Source: Clostridia bacterium (GTDB lineage Bacteria; Bacillota; Sulfobacillia; SLMV01). From it: a stretch of DNA of 7,862 nucleotides. The notes under the pieces were generated by a model. That model did not search any database and had not been told where the DNA came from. It saw only the letters and a list, made by a program, of their open reading frames with translations. The stretch is taken from NCBI GenBank assembly GCA_003554565.1, contig PWGR01000289.1:1-7862 (forward strand), read 5' to 3'. This document shows, piece after piece, positions 1 to 6,318 of this stretch. The position numbers and the translations under genes were made by a program. The first letter of the stretch is position 1, and each line of letters begins with the position of its first letter.

Positions 1-67
1 ATCGTCTCTTTCTGGGAGCAATAGGGGAGGCTTGACCCCCGTTTCCGGAATGTTCGGGCCGGGTTGC

Positions 68-96
68 GCATAGGTGCGGGGGAAAGAAACATCCTA
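68..96 (+). promoter_or_regulatory. Predicted sigma-G (forespore) promoter of the ger operon
   Basis: A -35 element GCATA (68-72) and a -10 element CATCCTA (90-96) are separated by 17 nt. As I recall it, the sigma-G consensus is GMATR and CATNMTA about 17-18 nt apart, and both boxes fit at every defined position. Transcription would start near 103, giving a leader of roughly 38 nt before the gerAA start codon. In Bacillus, ger receptor operons are transcribed by sigma-G in the forespore, so position and type agree. Sigma-F recognises a related -10, so some sigma-F activity is possible. Confidence 0.75.
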
Positions 97-128
97 ACTA
101 ATGCTCTGTTGCCAGACACTGTGCCGAT

Positions 129-135
129 GAGGGGG
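129..135 (+). promoter_or_regulatory. Ribosome binding site of gerAA
   Basis: GAGGGGG lies 5 nt upstream of the GTG at 141. It supports that GTG as the start; no in-frame ATG lies nearby until residue 35, which is well inside the conserved N-terminal domain. Confidence 0.7.
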
Positions 136-140
136 ATATC

Positions 141-1757
141 GTGGGGTTCTTGCAGAAAATTCTCCGGGGGTTCGCCAAAGGACGACGCGACCCGTGGCAT
201 GAAAAATATGACATCGAGAAGCGCCAGGAAAAGCTCCAGCAGATGAAGTTGAGCAAGAAGCTGCAGGCCAATATCGATCTGATCGAAAAAATCACCGGGT
301 CCAGCTCTGATCTGATCATCCGCAAATTTCGTATCGGGGCTACGGTTGACGCTGCCATAGTATGCCTGGACGGAATGATCAAAGAGGCGGTAATCGACGA
401 AATGCTTCACAGCTTGATCGTTGAGAGCATCAGGGACCGGTGGCTGAGAAAACTTGACATCTCCGCTGCAAATGTACTGAATGATCTGCTGCCCGTGCAT
501 GACGTGGTGGAGGCAGACAACCTGGCTGACCTGTTTGATCATATATCCATTGGCGACACCTGTGTGTTGATTGACGGCCAAAGTACCGCCCTTCTGTGCG
601 ATTCCAAGGGAAAGACCTCCCGGGCCATCAGCGAGCCGTCCACCGAGCAAACTCTGCGTGGCCCCCGGGATTCCTTCGTCGAGGACTTGCGAACGAACAC
701 GTCGCTCATCAGGCACCGCATACGTGTGCCTCATCTGTGGTTCGAGGAGATTCAGATCGGGCGCCTGACGCGAACCAAGGTGGAAATGGTATACATCAAG
801 GGACTGGCTAACGAGGGCCTCATAAAGGAAGTGCGGGGCCGGCTCAACCGGATAGACACCGACAGCATTCTGGAGAGCGGTTTCATAGAGGAGTTCATCG
901 AGGACCAGCCCCTGAGCATTTTCCCGACGGTTATGGAGACGGAGAGGCCCGACAAGGTCTGCGCCTGTCTGGTGGAGGGGCGGGTGGCCATACTGACGCA
1001 GGGGACCCCGTATGCCCTCCTCGTGCCGACGGAGCTGGTCATGATGCTGCAGTCGCCCGATGACTACTACGAGAAGTTCCCCCTGGCTGCATTTACGCGG
1101 ATTATGCGGATAGGTGCTTTTCTGACGGCCATGATGGTCCCAGGCCTGTACGTGGCGGTAGTGACCTTTCACCCGGAGCTTATGCCCACGAATCTGCTCA
1201 TACGTATCGCCGCCGCGAGAGAAGGCGTACCGTTTCCCGTTCTCGTGGAGGTATTGATCCTGGATGGGCTTTTCGAACTGCTGCGGGAGGCCGGGGTGCG
1301 GCTGCCGATGGCCATCGGCCAGGCGCTGAGCATTGTCGGTGCGTTGATCATCGGCGATGCCGCCATCCGGGCTGGAATCGTTGCGCCTTCGGTGGTGATT
1401 GTCATCGCCCTGACCGCCATCGCCAGCTTTGTAACCCCCATCTTCAGCCTGGGGATAGCCGTGCGCCTGGTGCGGTTTATATTCACGATTGCAGGAGCCG
1501 TGCTGGGTATTTTCGGGATTCAGTTTGTTCTTCTCCTGTTGGCTGTGCATCTCTGTTCGCTCCGGTCTTTTGGCGTGCCGTACCTGACCCCCGTGGCTCC
1601 CTTTGTGCTGCGGGACATGAAGGACAACATAGTGCGGCTCTGGCACTGGAAACTCCCTACACGACCCAAATTCCTGGGCCAGCGCGATGTGCAGCGCGAG
1701 GACCCCTCCTACAGTGTCCGGCCCGATCCCAGCCAGAGATCGAGGGAGGGTGGGTGA
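141..1757 (+). CDS. gerAA: Spore germination receptor subunit A (GerA family)
   Basis: A subunit of a GerA-type germinant receptor in the spore inner membrane, which senses nutrients and triggers germination. The protein has 538 residues, a usual length for the family. Residues 1-310 form a soluble N-terminal region that includes the family signature EPSTEQTLRGPRDSFVEDLR (165-184), followed by NTSLIRHRIR. From about 320 the protein is membrane-embedded, with helices near 321-342, 365-380, 392-410, 412-436 and 440-472. The conserved DGLFELLREAGVRLP (375-389) and GQALSIVGALIIGDAAI (393-409) lie in this half. A charged tail of about 45 residues ends the protein. The start is GTG at 141, supported by a GAGGGGG Shine-Dalgarno 5 nt upstream. 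It is the first gene of a tight operon behind a sigma-G promoter. The germinant cannot be told from the sequence. The symbol is given by family; the paralogue name (gerB, gerK and so on) cannot be decided. Confidence 0.95.
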   Translation: MGFLQKILRGFAKGRRDPWHEKYDIEKRQEKLQQMKLSKKLQANIDLIEKITGSSSDLIIRKFRIGATVDAAIVCLDGMIKEAVIDEMLHSLIVESIRDRWLRKLDISAANVLNDLLPVHDVVEADNLADLFDHISIGDTCVLIDGQSTALLCDSKGKTSRAISEPSTEQTLRGPRDSFVEDLRTNTSLIRHRIRVPHLWFEEIQIGRLTRTKVEMVYIKGLANEGLIKEVRGRLNRIDTDSILESGFIEEFIEDQPLSIFPTVMETERPDKVCACLVEGRVAILTQGTPYALLVPTELVMMLQSPDDYYEKFPLAAFTRIMRIGAFLTAMMVPGLYVAVVTFHPELMPTNLLIRIAAAREGVPFPVLVEVLILDGLFELLREAGVRLPMAIGQALSIVGALIIGDAAIRAGIVAPSVVIVIALTAIASFVTPIFSLGIAVRLVRFIFTIAGAVLGIFGIQFVLLLLAVHLCSLRSFGVPYLTPVAPFVLRDMKDNIVRLWHWKLPTRPKFLGQRDVQREDPSYSVRPDPSQRSREGG

Positions 1758-1760
1758 GGA

Positions 1761-2873
1761 TTGAAACAACCTGAAGAGAAGATCAACAACCGGCAGCTGT
1801 TCATTATACTCTTTATGATCAGGTCGACGGTGCTGATGTCATTTTTGCCGGTTCTGACCAGTGCTGATGCCCTGCAGGACGCGTGGGTCGCTGCAGTGAT
1901 ATCCTTCTTTCCGGTCGCCCTGCTGCTCTACCTCATCTGCCGCACTGTGCAGGGGTATCCCGATATGACCGCGGTGGATTACATGCAGAATCTTCTCGGC
2001 AGGTGGGTGGGGAAGGTGGTCAGTGCATTTCTCATATTCGTGTTTCTACACATGGCCGCGGCCGAGGGGCGAATATACGCTGCGGTCATCACCATTGATT
2101 TTCTCACGGAAACCCCGCTGGTCTTTGTGCTGGGCACGGTGTTAGTCCTCGGTGCGGTTGCGGCACATGCGGGCATAGAGGTCATTGGGCGCTGTGCCGA
2201 TCTGGTCATGCCGGTCTTTTTCATCATCCTGCTGGGTAGTTTGCTGATTTCAACTCCTTTGTTCGCCGACGGCCTATCCAACCTTGAGCCGGTCCTCGCC
2301 CGGGGGTTTGGCCCGCCGCTGCGGGCATCGGTGGTTCCCACCGGTGCGGCTGCCAGATTCCTGGTGCTCACTATGCTGACTCGTACACTCAACCAGCCCA
2401 GAAAGGTCCTGCGCATCTCCATGGCCTCCTTTACCCTGTCCACGATCATGCTGATCATCGCCTCTCTCGTCGTCGTAGTGGTGCTCGGGCCGCACAAGGG
2501 AGCGCGGACCGTCTTTCCCCTGTTTACCATGATCCGGACCATTCAGCTGAGCGAGTTTCTCGAGCGGGTGGAGATATTTGCTATTTTCGCCTGGGCCTTC
2601 GGGACGTTCATTGGGGTGTCGGTACTGCTGTACTGTGCGACAAAAGGGCTCTCGCAGCTGCTCGGCCTCAGGACATACCGTCCGCTCATCGGTCCAGTGT
2701 TTCTGTTTGTGCTCACCAACGCCAATCATACCTGGCGCGATCTGTTTCAGCTGCGCACATTCTACCACCCCGACCTGTACGGGCCGTGGGTTTTGCTGGT
2801 GTTTCTCCTGACGGTCGGACTGCCGTATGCGGTGCATGTTCTCAGGGGAAGTAGGAGCGATCATGTGCGGTAG
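1761..2873 (+). CDS. gerAB: Spore germination receptor subunit B (GerAB, permease-like)
   Basis: The B subunit is an integral membrane protein of the amino-acid/polyamine transporter fold, and in this family it binds the germinant. The 370 residues are almost entirely hydrophobic, consistent with about ten helices. Family marks are the opening KINNRQLFIILFMIRS (7-22), GIEVIGRCADLVMP (138-151) and FPLFTMIRTIQLSEFLERVE (252-271) followed by an aromatic-rich helix. The TTG at 1761 is chosen as the start because the first ATG (residue 19) would remove the conserved N-terminal helix, and because GGGAGGG at 1744-1750 lies 10 nt upstream. The gene starts 3 nt after gerAA stops and its last 11 nt overlap gerAC, which suggests translational coupling. 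Ligand specificity is not predictable by eye. Confidence 0.94.
   Translation: MKQPEEKINNRQLFIILFMIRSTVLMSFLPVLTSADALQDAWVAAVISFFPVALLLYLICRTVQGYPDMTAVDYMQNLLGRWVGKVVSAFLIFVFLHMAAAEGRIYAAVITIDFLTETPLVFVLGTVLVLGAVAAHAGIEVIGRCADLVMPVFFIILLGSLLISTPLFADGLSNLEPVLARGFGPPLRASVVPTGAAARFLVLTMLTRTLNQPRKVLRISMASFTLSTIMLIIASLVVVVVLGPHKGARTVFPLFTMIRTIQLSEFLERVEIFAIFAWAFGTFIGVSVLLYCATKGLSQLLGLRTYRPLIGPVFLFVLTNANHTWRDLFQLRTFYHPDLYGPWVLLVFLLTVGLPYAVHVLRGSRSDHVR
2853..2857 (+). promoter_or_regulatory. Ribosome binding site that sets the gerAC start
   Basis: AGGAG lies 5 nt before the ATG at 2863, inside the end of gerAB. It favours that ATG over the longer in-frame ATG at 2827, which has no comparable site and would put 12 extra residues before the signal peptide. 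Confidence 0.7.
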
Positions 2874-4080
2874 ACTCGTTGCTGCTTTTCTGATTATCGC
2901 GCTCCTCATGGCAGGTGTGGGGTGCTGGGATCGCCGCGACCCGGAAATGCGGGGTTACGTGTTGGCCACGGCATTTGACTACGATCCCGATCGCGAATTG
3001 TACCAGATTACCGTGCAGATCGCCCACGTAATGGGACAGATAGAAGAAGCACATGCGGGAGGCAATCCGGACCCGGGCGAGCCGAGGCCGTTTTGGGTCC
3101 TGTCCGCCTATGGCGAAACCCCCTTTCATGCACGGGAACATCTGGTGGAGGGTACGTCGAGAGAGCTGTTCTGGGGACACAATATCGTCACTGTCTTCTC
3201 AGAAGAGCTGGCCCGGTCCGGTTTGCGTCCTGTGCTTGATTTTTTGGAAAGAGAACGCCAGCTCCGTCTGATCTCCCGCCCGCTGGTGGTGCAGGGCGAT
3301 GTGAGAAAGCTCATGGAAGCCGAGTTCCCCCTGGAAGATACCGGCGCGCGGGGCCTGCAGCGGCAGATAACGGCGGTTCAATTCGATGCGAACATTTTTC
3401 CCGCCATGTTTCTCTCCGAGGTCTACAATCAACTGGAACAGCCCGGTTTCGAGATACTCATAGGCCGGGCAGAAGTGCTGGTTGCGGATGAAGAGGGGGG
3501 AAGCCATGGAGAGGATGGTAATGACGATGATATGGTCGTTCCTCCCGTCAGGCTGGGCGGGGCCGCCGCGTTTGTCGATGATGTCTTTCGGGGGTGGTTT
3601 GAGCCGGACGAGATCAGGGGCTGGCATCTGGTCGGCGGCGAGCACCAGTCTTCGTATCTCGTCCCCTCACCCGGGGAAGAGGGAGCCACTGTCGGTCTCG
3701 AAACCATATCAGAGAAAGCGAGAATGTACCCGGTGGTGGAGGGCGATGAGGTGGGGATCAATATCGAACTGAAAGCCAGAACGAGAATACAGGAGTACAC
3801 CGGGGATCACGAGATATTGCGGGATGACCAGTTCATTGACTCCCTGCGGAGACGGTCTGCCGAGGCCCTGCGGGCAGACATCGAGAAGACCATCAGCAGG
3901 TCTCAGGAACTCGGATCAGACGTGCTCGGCTTGGGCAACCTGATATACCGCAAAAAACCCCACGAGTGGTGGGAGATCGAGGATGACTGGGATGAAATAT
4001 TTCCCGAGCTGGAGGTCAACATAGATGTTCAGGTGGTCATCAAGCGGGCCGGGCTGATCGGCCCGCCGGTTCAGAGGTGA
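2863..4080 (+). CDS. gerAC: Spore germination receptor subunit C, lipoprotein (GerAC)
   Basis: The C subunit is a lipoprotein held on the outer face of the spore inner membrane, and it completes the A/B/C receptor. The 405-residue reading has a short lipoprotein signal (MCGRLVAAFLIIALLMAGVG) and lipidation Cys21, followed at once by the family's WDRR motif (22-25). The family C-terminus is clear: LGSDVLGLGNLIYRKKPHEW (350-369), then DDWDEIFPELEVNIDVQVVI (374-393) and the closing RAGL. The start at 2863 fits the signal length and the AGGAG 5 nt upstream; an upstream in-frame ATG at 2827 would spoil the signal. Two oddities: the lipobox reads GVGC with Gly at -3, where Leu is usual, and residues 209-223 form a strongly acidic Gly/Asp/Glu loop that looks like an insertion. 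It overlaps gerAB by 11 nt. Confidence 0.94.
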   Translation: MCGRLVAAFLIIALLMAGVGCWDRRDPEMRGYVLATAFDYDPDRELYQITVQIAHVMGQIEEAHAGGNPDPGEPRPFWVLSAYGETPFHAREHLVEGTSRELFWGHNIVTVFSEELARSGLRPVLDFLERERQLRLISRPLVVQGDVRKLMEAEFPLEDTGARGLQRQITAVQFDANIFPAMFLSEVYNQLEQPGFEILIGRAEVLVADEEGGSHGEDGNDDDMVVPPVRLGGAAAFVDDVFRGWFEPDEIRGWHLVGGEHQSSYLVPSPGEEGATVGLETISEKARMYPVVEGDEVGINIELKARTRIQEYTGDHEILRDDQFIDSLRRRSAEALRADIEKTISRSQELGSDVLGLGNLIYRKKPHEWWEIEDDWDEIFPELEVNIDVQVVIKRAGLIGPPVQR

Positions 4081-4084
4081 GGAT

Positions 4085-4294
4085 ATGCTGTATACTGTCT
4101 GCGCCATCCTCATAATCACACTTGTGCATCTGCCGGAGCTGGCCGACGAGAGCTGGAGGGAGTGGATTGCATTCTTCGCCTGCCTCATACTGGCCGCCTG
4201 CTACATGTCGATCTTTGCCATGGACCTCGACATGATGAATTTCACCGAGCTTCTGGCAATGTTGACGGATCGTATGTGGGAGCTGTTGGGTTGA
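4085..4294 (+). CDS. Small two-helix membrane protein, probable germination receptor D-type subunit
   Basis: A 69-residue protein starting 4 nt after gerAC, with AGAGGTGAGG (4073-4082) as its ribosome binding site, so almost certainly co-translated with the receptor. Two hydrophobic helices are visible, about residues 2-16 and 27-46, joined by an acidic turn carrying LPELADESWREWIAFF (16-31). A short tail with Asp, Glu and Trp follows. Small two-helix proteins of about 60-75 residues, often with a WRE-like motif before the second helix, are encoded in or beside many ger operons. In Bacillus such 'D' proteins have been reported to modulate the rate of germination through their receptor. The assignment rests on size, topology, motif and location, not on an alignment. 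It could instead be an unrelated small membrane protein. Confidence 0.75.
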   Translation: MLYTVCAILIITLVHLPELADESWREWIAFFACLILAACYMSIFAMDLDMMNFTELLAMLTDRMWELLG

Positions 4295-4496
4295 CCCAGA
4301 TGCATGATGCAGGTTCAGTGCACTTTCTGCCATTCATTGCGCATACCTCTTGAGTATGGGGCTGCCAGCCTGCCGGGAAGGTTGTAACTTCCTGTCGATG
4401 CAGGCAGGGAGGCGCCTGCGGGATCGCGAACACCTCAACATGAGATCACCCCGGCTCCAAAATAGAAGGAATCCGCGCAGGAGGAGCCCCGCGGAG
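4295..4496 (+). other. 202-nt leader with competing inverted repeats before the lipoprotein gene
   Basis: No gene fits here; the upstream extension of the lipoprotein frame lacks ribosome binding sites and has an unlikely composition. GCAGGC (4400-4405) can pair with GCCTGC on either side, at 4368-4373 (enclosing an inner GGAAG/CTTCC hairpin, 4376-4392) or at 4414-4419, and these pairings exclude each other. GGCTCC (4453-4458) can pair with GGAGCC (4483-4488), which covers part of the lipoprotein's ribosome binding site. No T-run follows any stem, so this is not a simple terminator. I saw no convincing promoter, and the downstream gene may be read from the ger promoter. Confidence 0.4.
4479..4486 (+). 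promoter_or_regulatory. Ribosome binding site that sets the lipoprotein start
   Basis: AGGAGGAG, a near-perfect Shine-Dalgarno sequence, lies 10 nt before the GTG at 4497. None of the upstream in-frame starts (4350 TTG, 4356 ATG, 4398 ATG, 4440 ATG) has a similar site. Confidence 0.8.
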
Positions 4497-5831
4497 GTGA
4501 AGGCATTGCTCGAGAGGATTGCCGCGCCGGTGTATGTGGTTCTTTTGATGGGAATTTTTCTCTCCGTTCTTGCCGCATGCGGCGCTGCACCGCCCGAAGA
4601 CGAGGTTGATGCACCCGAGCACGGAAAGGAAGAGGAAATTCCGCCCGAGGTGATGGAGGTGGCCGAGGCCTTCTGGGGGGCCTTTGCGGCGGGAGACCGT
4701 GATGCTATGAGTGAGCACCTCTCGGACGATCTGGAGGAGGAGCTCAGGTTGGAGCTGGGTCTCCGCACTCTCACTTCTGAACACCACATCGCGCACGACT
4801 CCAACGTGTTTGCCGGTTTTGAGGATCTGGAAATATCGGTGAGAGCGGCCGAGCGGGATGGAGACAGAATCACAGCATCGGTAGTGATCGAGCATCCCCG
4901 CATTTCCGTTGGGGACTTCGATGCTTTTTCTGCCGCCCTTGCGGAAGAGGTCTTCAGGACGGCGGATCGGGGAGAGTACGTTGACTTCCGGGCGGAGTTT
5001 TCCGGGCTGCTCGATGACTGGGAGGTGTCGACCGGCGAGACTACGGTACAGATGACCTTCGCCGGGGACCCCAAAGCACTGACCATTGCAGAGATGGACG
5101 CTCCCCGGACACTGTTTTCGTCATTTGCTGCGTTGCGTGAGGTCGCAGTATGCGACGGCCTGCATGAGGCGCACATTGTGCTGCAGGAGAAAGAGAAGCT
5201 CGATGCAGAAACTCCGGTGACTCTTGACTTCCGCGGTGAGGAGATTACAGTGCAAAACGCGCACCTTCCGGAGTGTGCTCATCGTGTGACCACCCTTGAC
5301 ATCGCCGGAGAAATCGACATTTCCACTGCACGGCTGATAGACGCCCTGGCGGAGCACCCGTTCGACTGGGAAGGCCTCCGCCACTACCTGCAGATGGGAC
5401 CGGAGGACTTCCTCCAGAGCGGTGAGTTTCTGTTTACTTCAGATAACGAGAAACTGGCTCTGACCATGACGCGACCGTACGCGGTTGCCACCAAGGACAC
5501 TGCGGTGGGCGTGCTGGACACAGAGTCCGGCGAGGTGGCCTTCCTTGATGTGATCCCGGGAACAGTCGACCACCTGGCCTGGTCGCCGGATGATGAGTAT
5601 CTGGCATTCGCATGGACGGAGTGGGGCCCGGGATTTGTTGAGGTGGACATTTACCTGCAGGACGATTCAATCCGCTTTACTGAGGTGCTGCGGGAGGAAC
5701 TGACCGACCCCATAGAGCGCATACGCTGGTCGGAGGATGGGAGGATCCTGGACATCGATGTCCGGAAGGATGAGGACAGGGTGAAGACCTGGTCCCTTGA
5801 CGTTCGGGAGAGAGACCTGGAGCCGAAGTAG
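4497..5831 (+). CDS. Lipoprotein of unknown function with N-terminal alpha/beta and C-terminal propeller-like regions
   Basis: I do not recognise this as a named protein. From the GTG at 4497 it has 444 residues and a well-formed lipoprotein signal: Lys2 and Arg7, a hydrophobic stretch 8-27, and lipobox LAAC with Cys28, so it should be anchored outside a membrane. Residues 29-48 are a Pro/Asp/Glu-rich linker. Residues 49-200 begin with VAEAFWGAFAAGDRDAMSEH (54-73), which resembles the first helices of NTF2-like or DUF4878-type domains; this is an inference. A middle region holds two cysteines (219, 260) that could form a disulfide. Residues 305-440 contain repeats such as HLAWSPDDEYLAFAW (359-373) and IRWSEDGRILDIDV (409-422), the style of WD40/TolB-like propeller blades, though too few for a whole propeller. 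The same strand and position suggest a role in spores or germination, unproven. The longer 493-residue reading from 4350 is less likely. Confidence 0.8.
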   Translation: MKALLERIAAPVYVVLLMGIFLSVLAACGAAPPEDEVDAPEHGKEEEIPPEVMEVAEAFWGAFAAGDRDAMSEHLSDDLEEELRLELGLRTLTSEHHIAHDSNVFAGFEDLEISVRAAERDGDRITASVVIEHPRISVGDFDAFSAALAEEVFRTADRGEYVDFRAEFSGLLDDWEVSTGETTVQMTFAGDPKALTIAEMDAPRTLFSSFAALREVAVCDGLHEAHIVLQEKEKLDAETPVTLDFRGEEITVQNAHLPECAHRVTTLDIAGEIDISTARLIDALAEHPFDWEGLRHYLQMGPEDFLQSGEFLFTSDNEKLALTMTRPYAVATKDTAVGVLDTESGEVAFLDVIPGTVDHLAWSPDDEYLAFAWTEWGPGFVEVDIYLQDDSIRFTEVLREELTDPIERIRWSEDGRILDIDVRKDEDRVKTWSLDVRERDLEPK

Positions 5832-5881
5832 GATTCCCGAGGACCCCATTTTTTCGCTCAACCCAGCCGGAGGAGTTTTGG

Positions 5882-5946
5882 GCCGTGCGTTTTAAGAAGG
5901 GATTTTCCAGGGCGACGGTGGGGTCTTCGGGAGGGCAGCGCACGGC
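5882..5946. repeat. 8-bp inverted repeat in the convergent region
   Basis: GCCGTGCG (5882-5889) is perfectly repeated in inverted form as CGCACGGC (5939-5946), with 49 nt between the arms. The loop is too long for a normal terminator and no T-run follows on either strand. It could help end transcription or may be chance. Confidence 0.35.
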
Positions 5947-5977
5947 AGCACTGATCAGGATGGCGTTGACGCCGTAG
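5885..5977 (+). CDS. Possible 30-residue basic peptide, doubtful
   Basis: A GTG at 5885 preceded by GGAGGAG (5869-5875) with 9-nt spacing opens a 30-codon frame ending at TAG 5975-5977. The peptide starts MRFKKGFSRATVGSSGGQRT and is basic (Arg/Lys-rich), with no signal or membrane segment. It matches nothing I know. The ribosome binding site is its only real support, and such sites arise easily in purine-rich DNA. It could equally be the 5' end of a decayed gene. Confidence 0.2.
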   Translation: MRFKKGFSRATVGSSGGQRTAALIRMALTP

Positions 5978-6256
5978 ATGGAATGGGACGGCTCCTGGTG
6001 GAACTGGAGAATCTGAATGACGGCTACATCGAGAATCGCGGATATCCCCGGATGGGCCCGCCATTCCTTTACTCGTCCATCATGCAGAGGGGCACGGAGT
6101 TGAGCACCTGCCAGGACTACTGCGAGCTGCAGCTGGAACGCCGCACTCTTTTCGCAGAAGACCCCGCAGATTTTGTGCGGGAATTTCCCGTTATCTGTCC
6201 TGATCTGGAAAACACGAACCCCTGGAAAATCACCCTGGCTTCAAGCGACATGGCTG

Positions 6257-6285
6257 CGAGGTTGGCCGCTCCGGGCCGCTCCTCG
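6257..6285 (-). repeat. GC-rich hairpin with tandem 10-bp repeat after atpG
   Basis: CGAGG (6257-6261) and CCTCG (6281-6285) bracket two head-to-tail copies of GGCCGCTCCG (6264-6273, and 6274-6282 with the last base missing). The two GGCC blocks can also pair with each other inside the outer stem. It lies 34 nt beyond the gamma-subunit stop on the minus strand, where a terminator or RNA-stabilising hairpin is expected. No U-tract follows, so it is not a classical intrinsic terminator. Confidence 0.4.
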
Positions 6286-6318
6286 GGGCGAAATAAGAGG
6301 GGTTTTGAGATACACGGG

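Larger units (their letters stand above)
5832..6318. other. Region between converging operons, no recognisable gene
   Basis: This 487-nt stretch separates the plus-strand lipoprotein gene from the minus-strand gamma-subunit gene. It contains a T6 run at 5849-5854 without a convincing stem before it, a 30-codon ORF with a good ribosome binding site (5885-5977), an 8-bp inverted repeat (5882-5889 with 5939-5946), an open plus-strand frame that could be a gene remnant, and a GC-rich hairpin near 6257-6285. No tRNA, rRNA, insertion sequence or CRISPR repeat is visible. The ends of both transcripts should lie here. Confidence 0.6.

Noticed and set aside
24..43. GGGG...CCCC followed by a short T-run, as a terminator of an upstream gene
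   Set aside because: The stem is only about 4 bp, the loop bases do not pair and the T-run is 3 nt long. No upstream coding sequence can be recognised in the first 67 nt either.
2827..2862. Upstream ATG for gerAC adding 12 residues
   Set aside because: No ribosome binding site precedes it, it lies deep in gerAB, and the ATG at 2863 has AGGAG at 5 nt and gives a normal short lipoprotein signal.
2274..2909. A 211-codon minus-strand open frame opposite gerAB
   Set aside because: Gln/His/Pro/Gly-rich composition and full overlap with the conserved gerAB coding region mark it as a shadow.
4334..5176. A 280-codon minus-strand open frame opposite the lipoprotein gene
   Set aside because: It is extremely Ser/Arg/Thr-rich with no known motif, typical of the shadow of a GC-rich gene. 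The plus-strand frame has a ribosome binding site, a signal peptide and a lipobox.
5840..5856. T6 run (5849-5854) after the lipoprotein gene as an intrinsic terminator
   Set aside because: I could not find a stable stem immediately before the T-run; the GGACCCC in front has no partner within reach.
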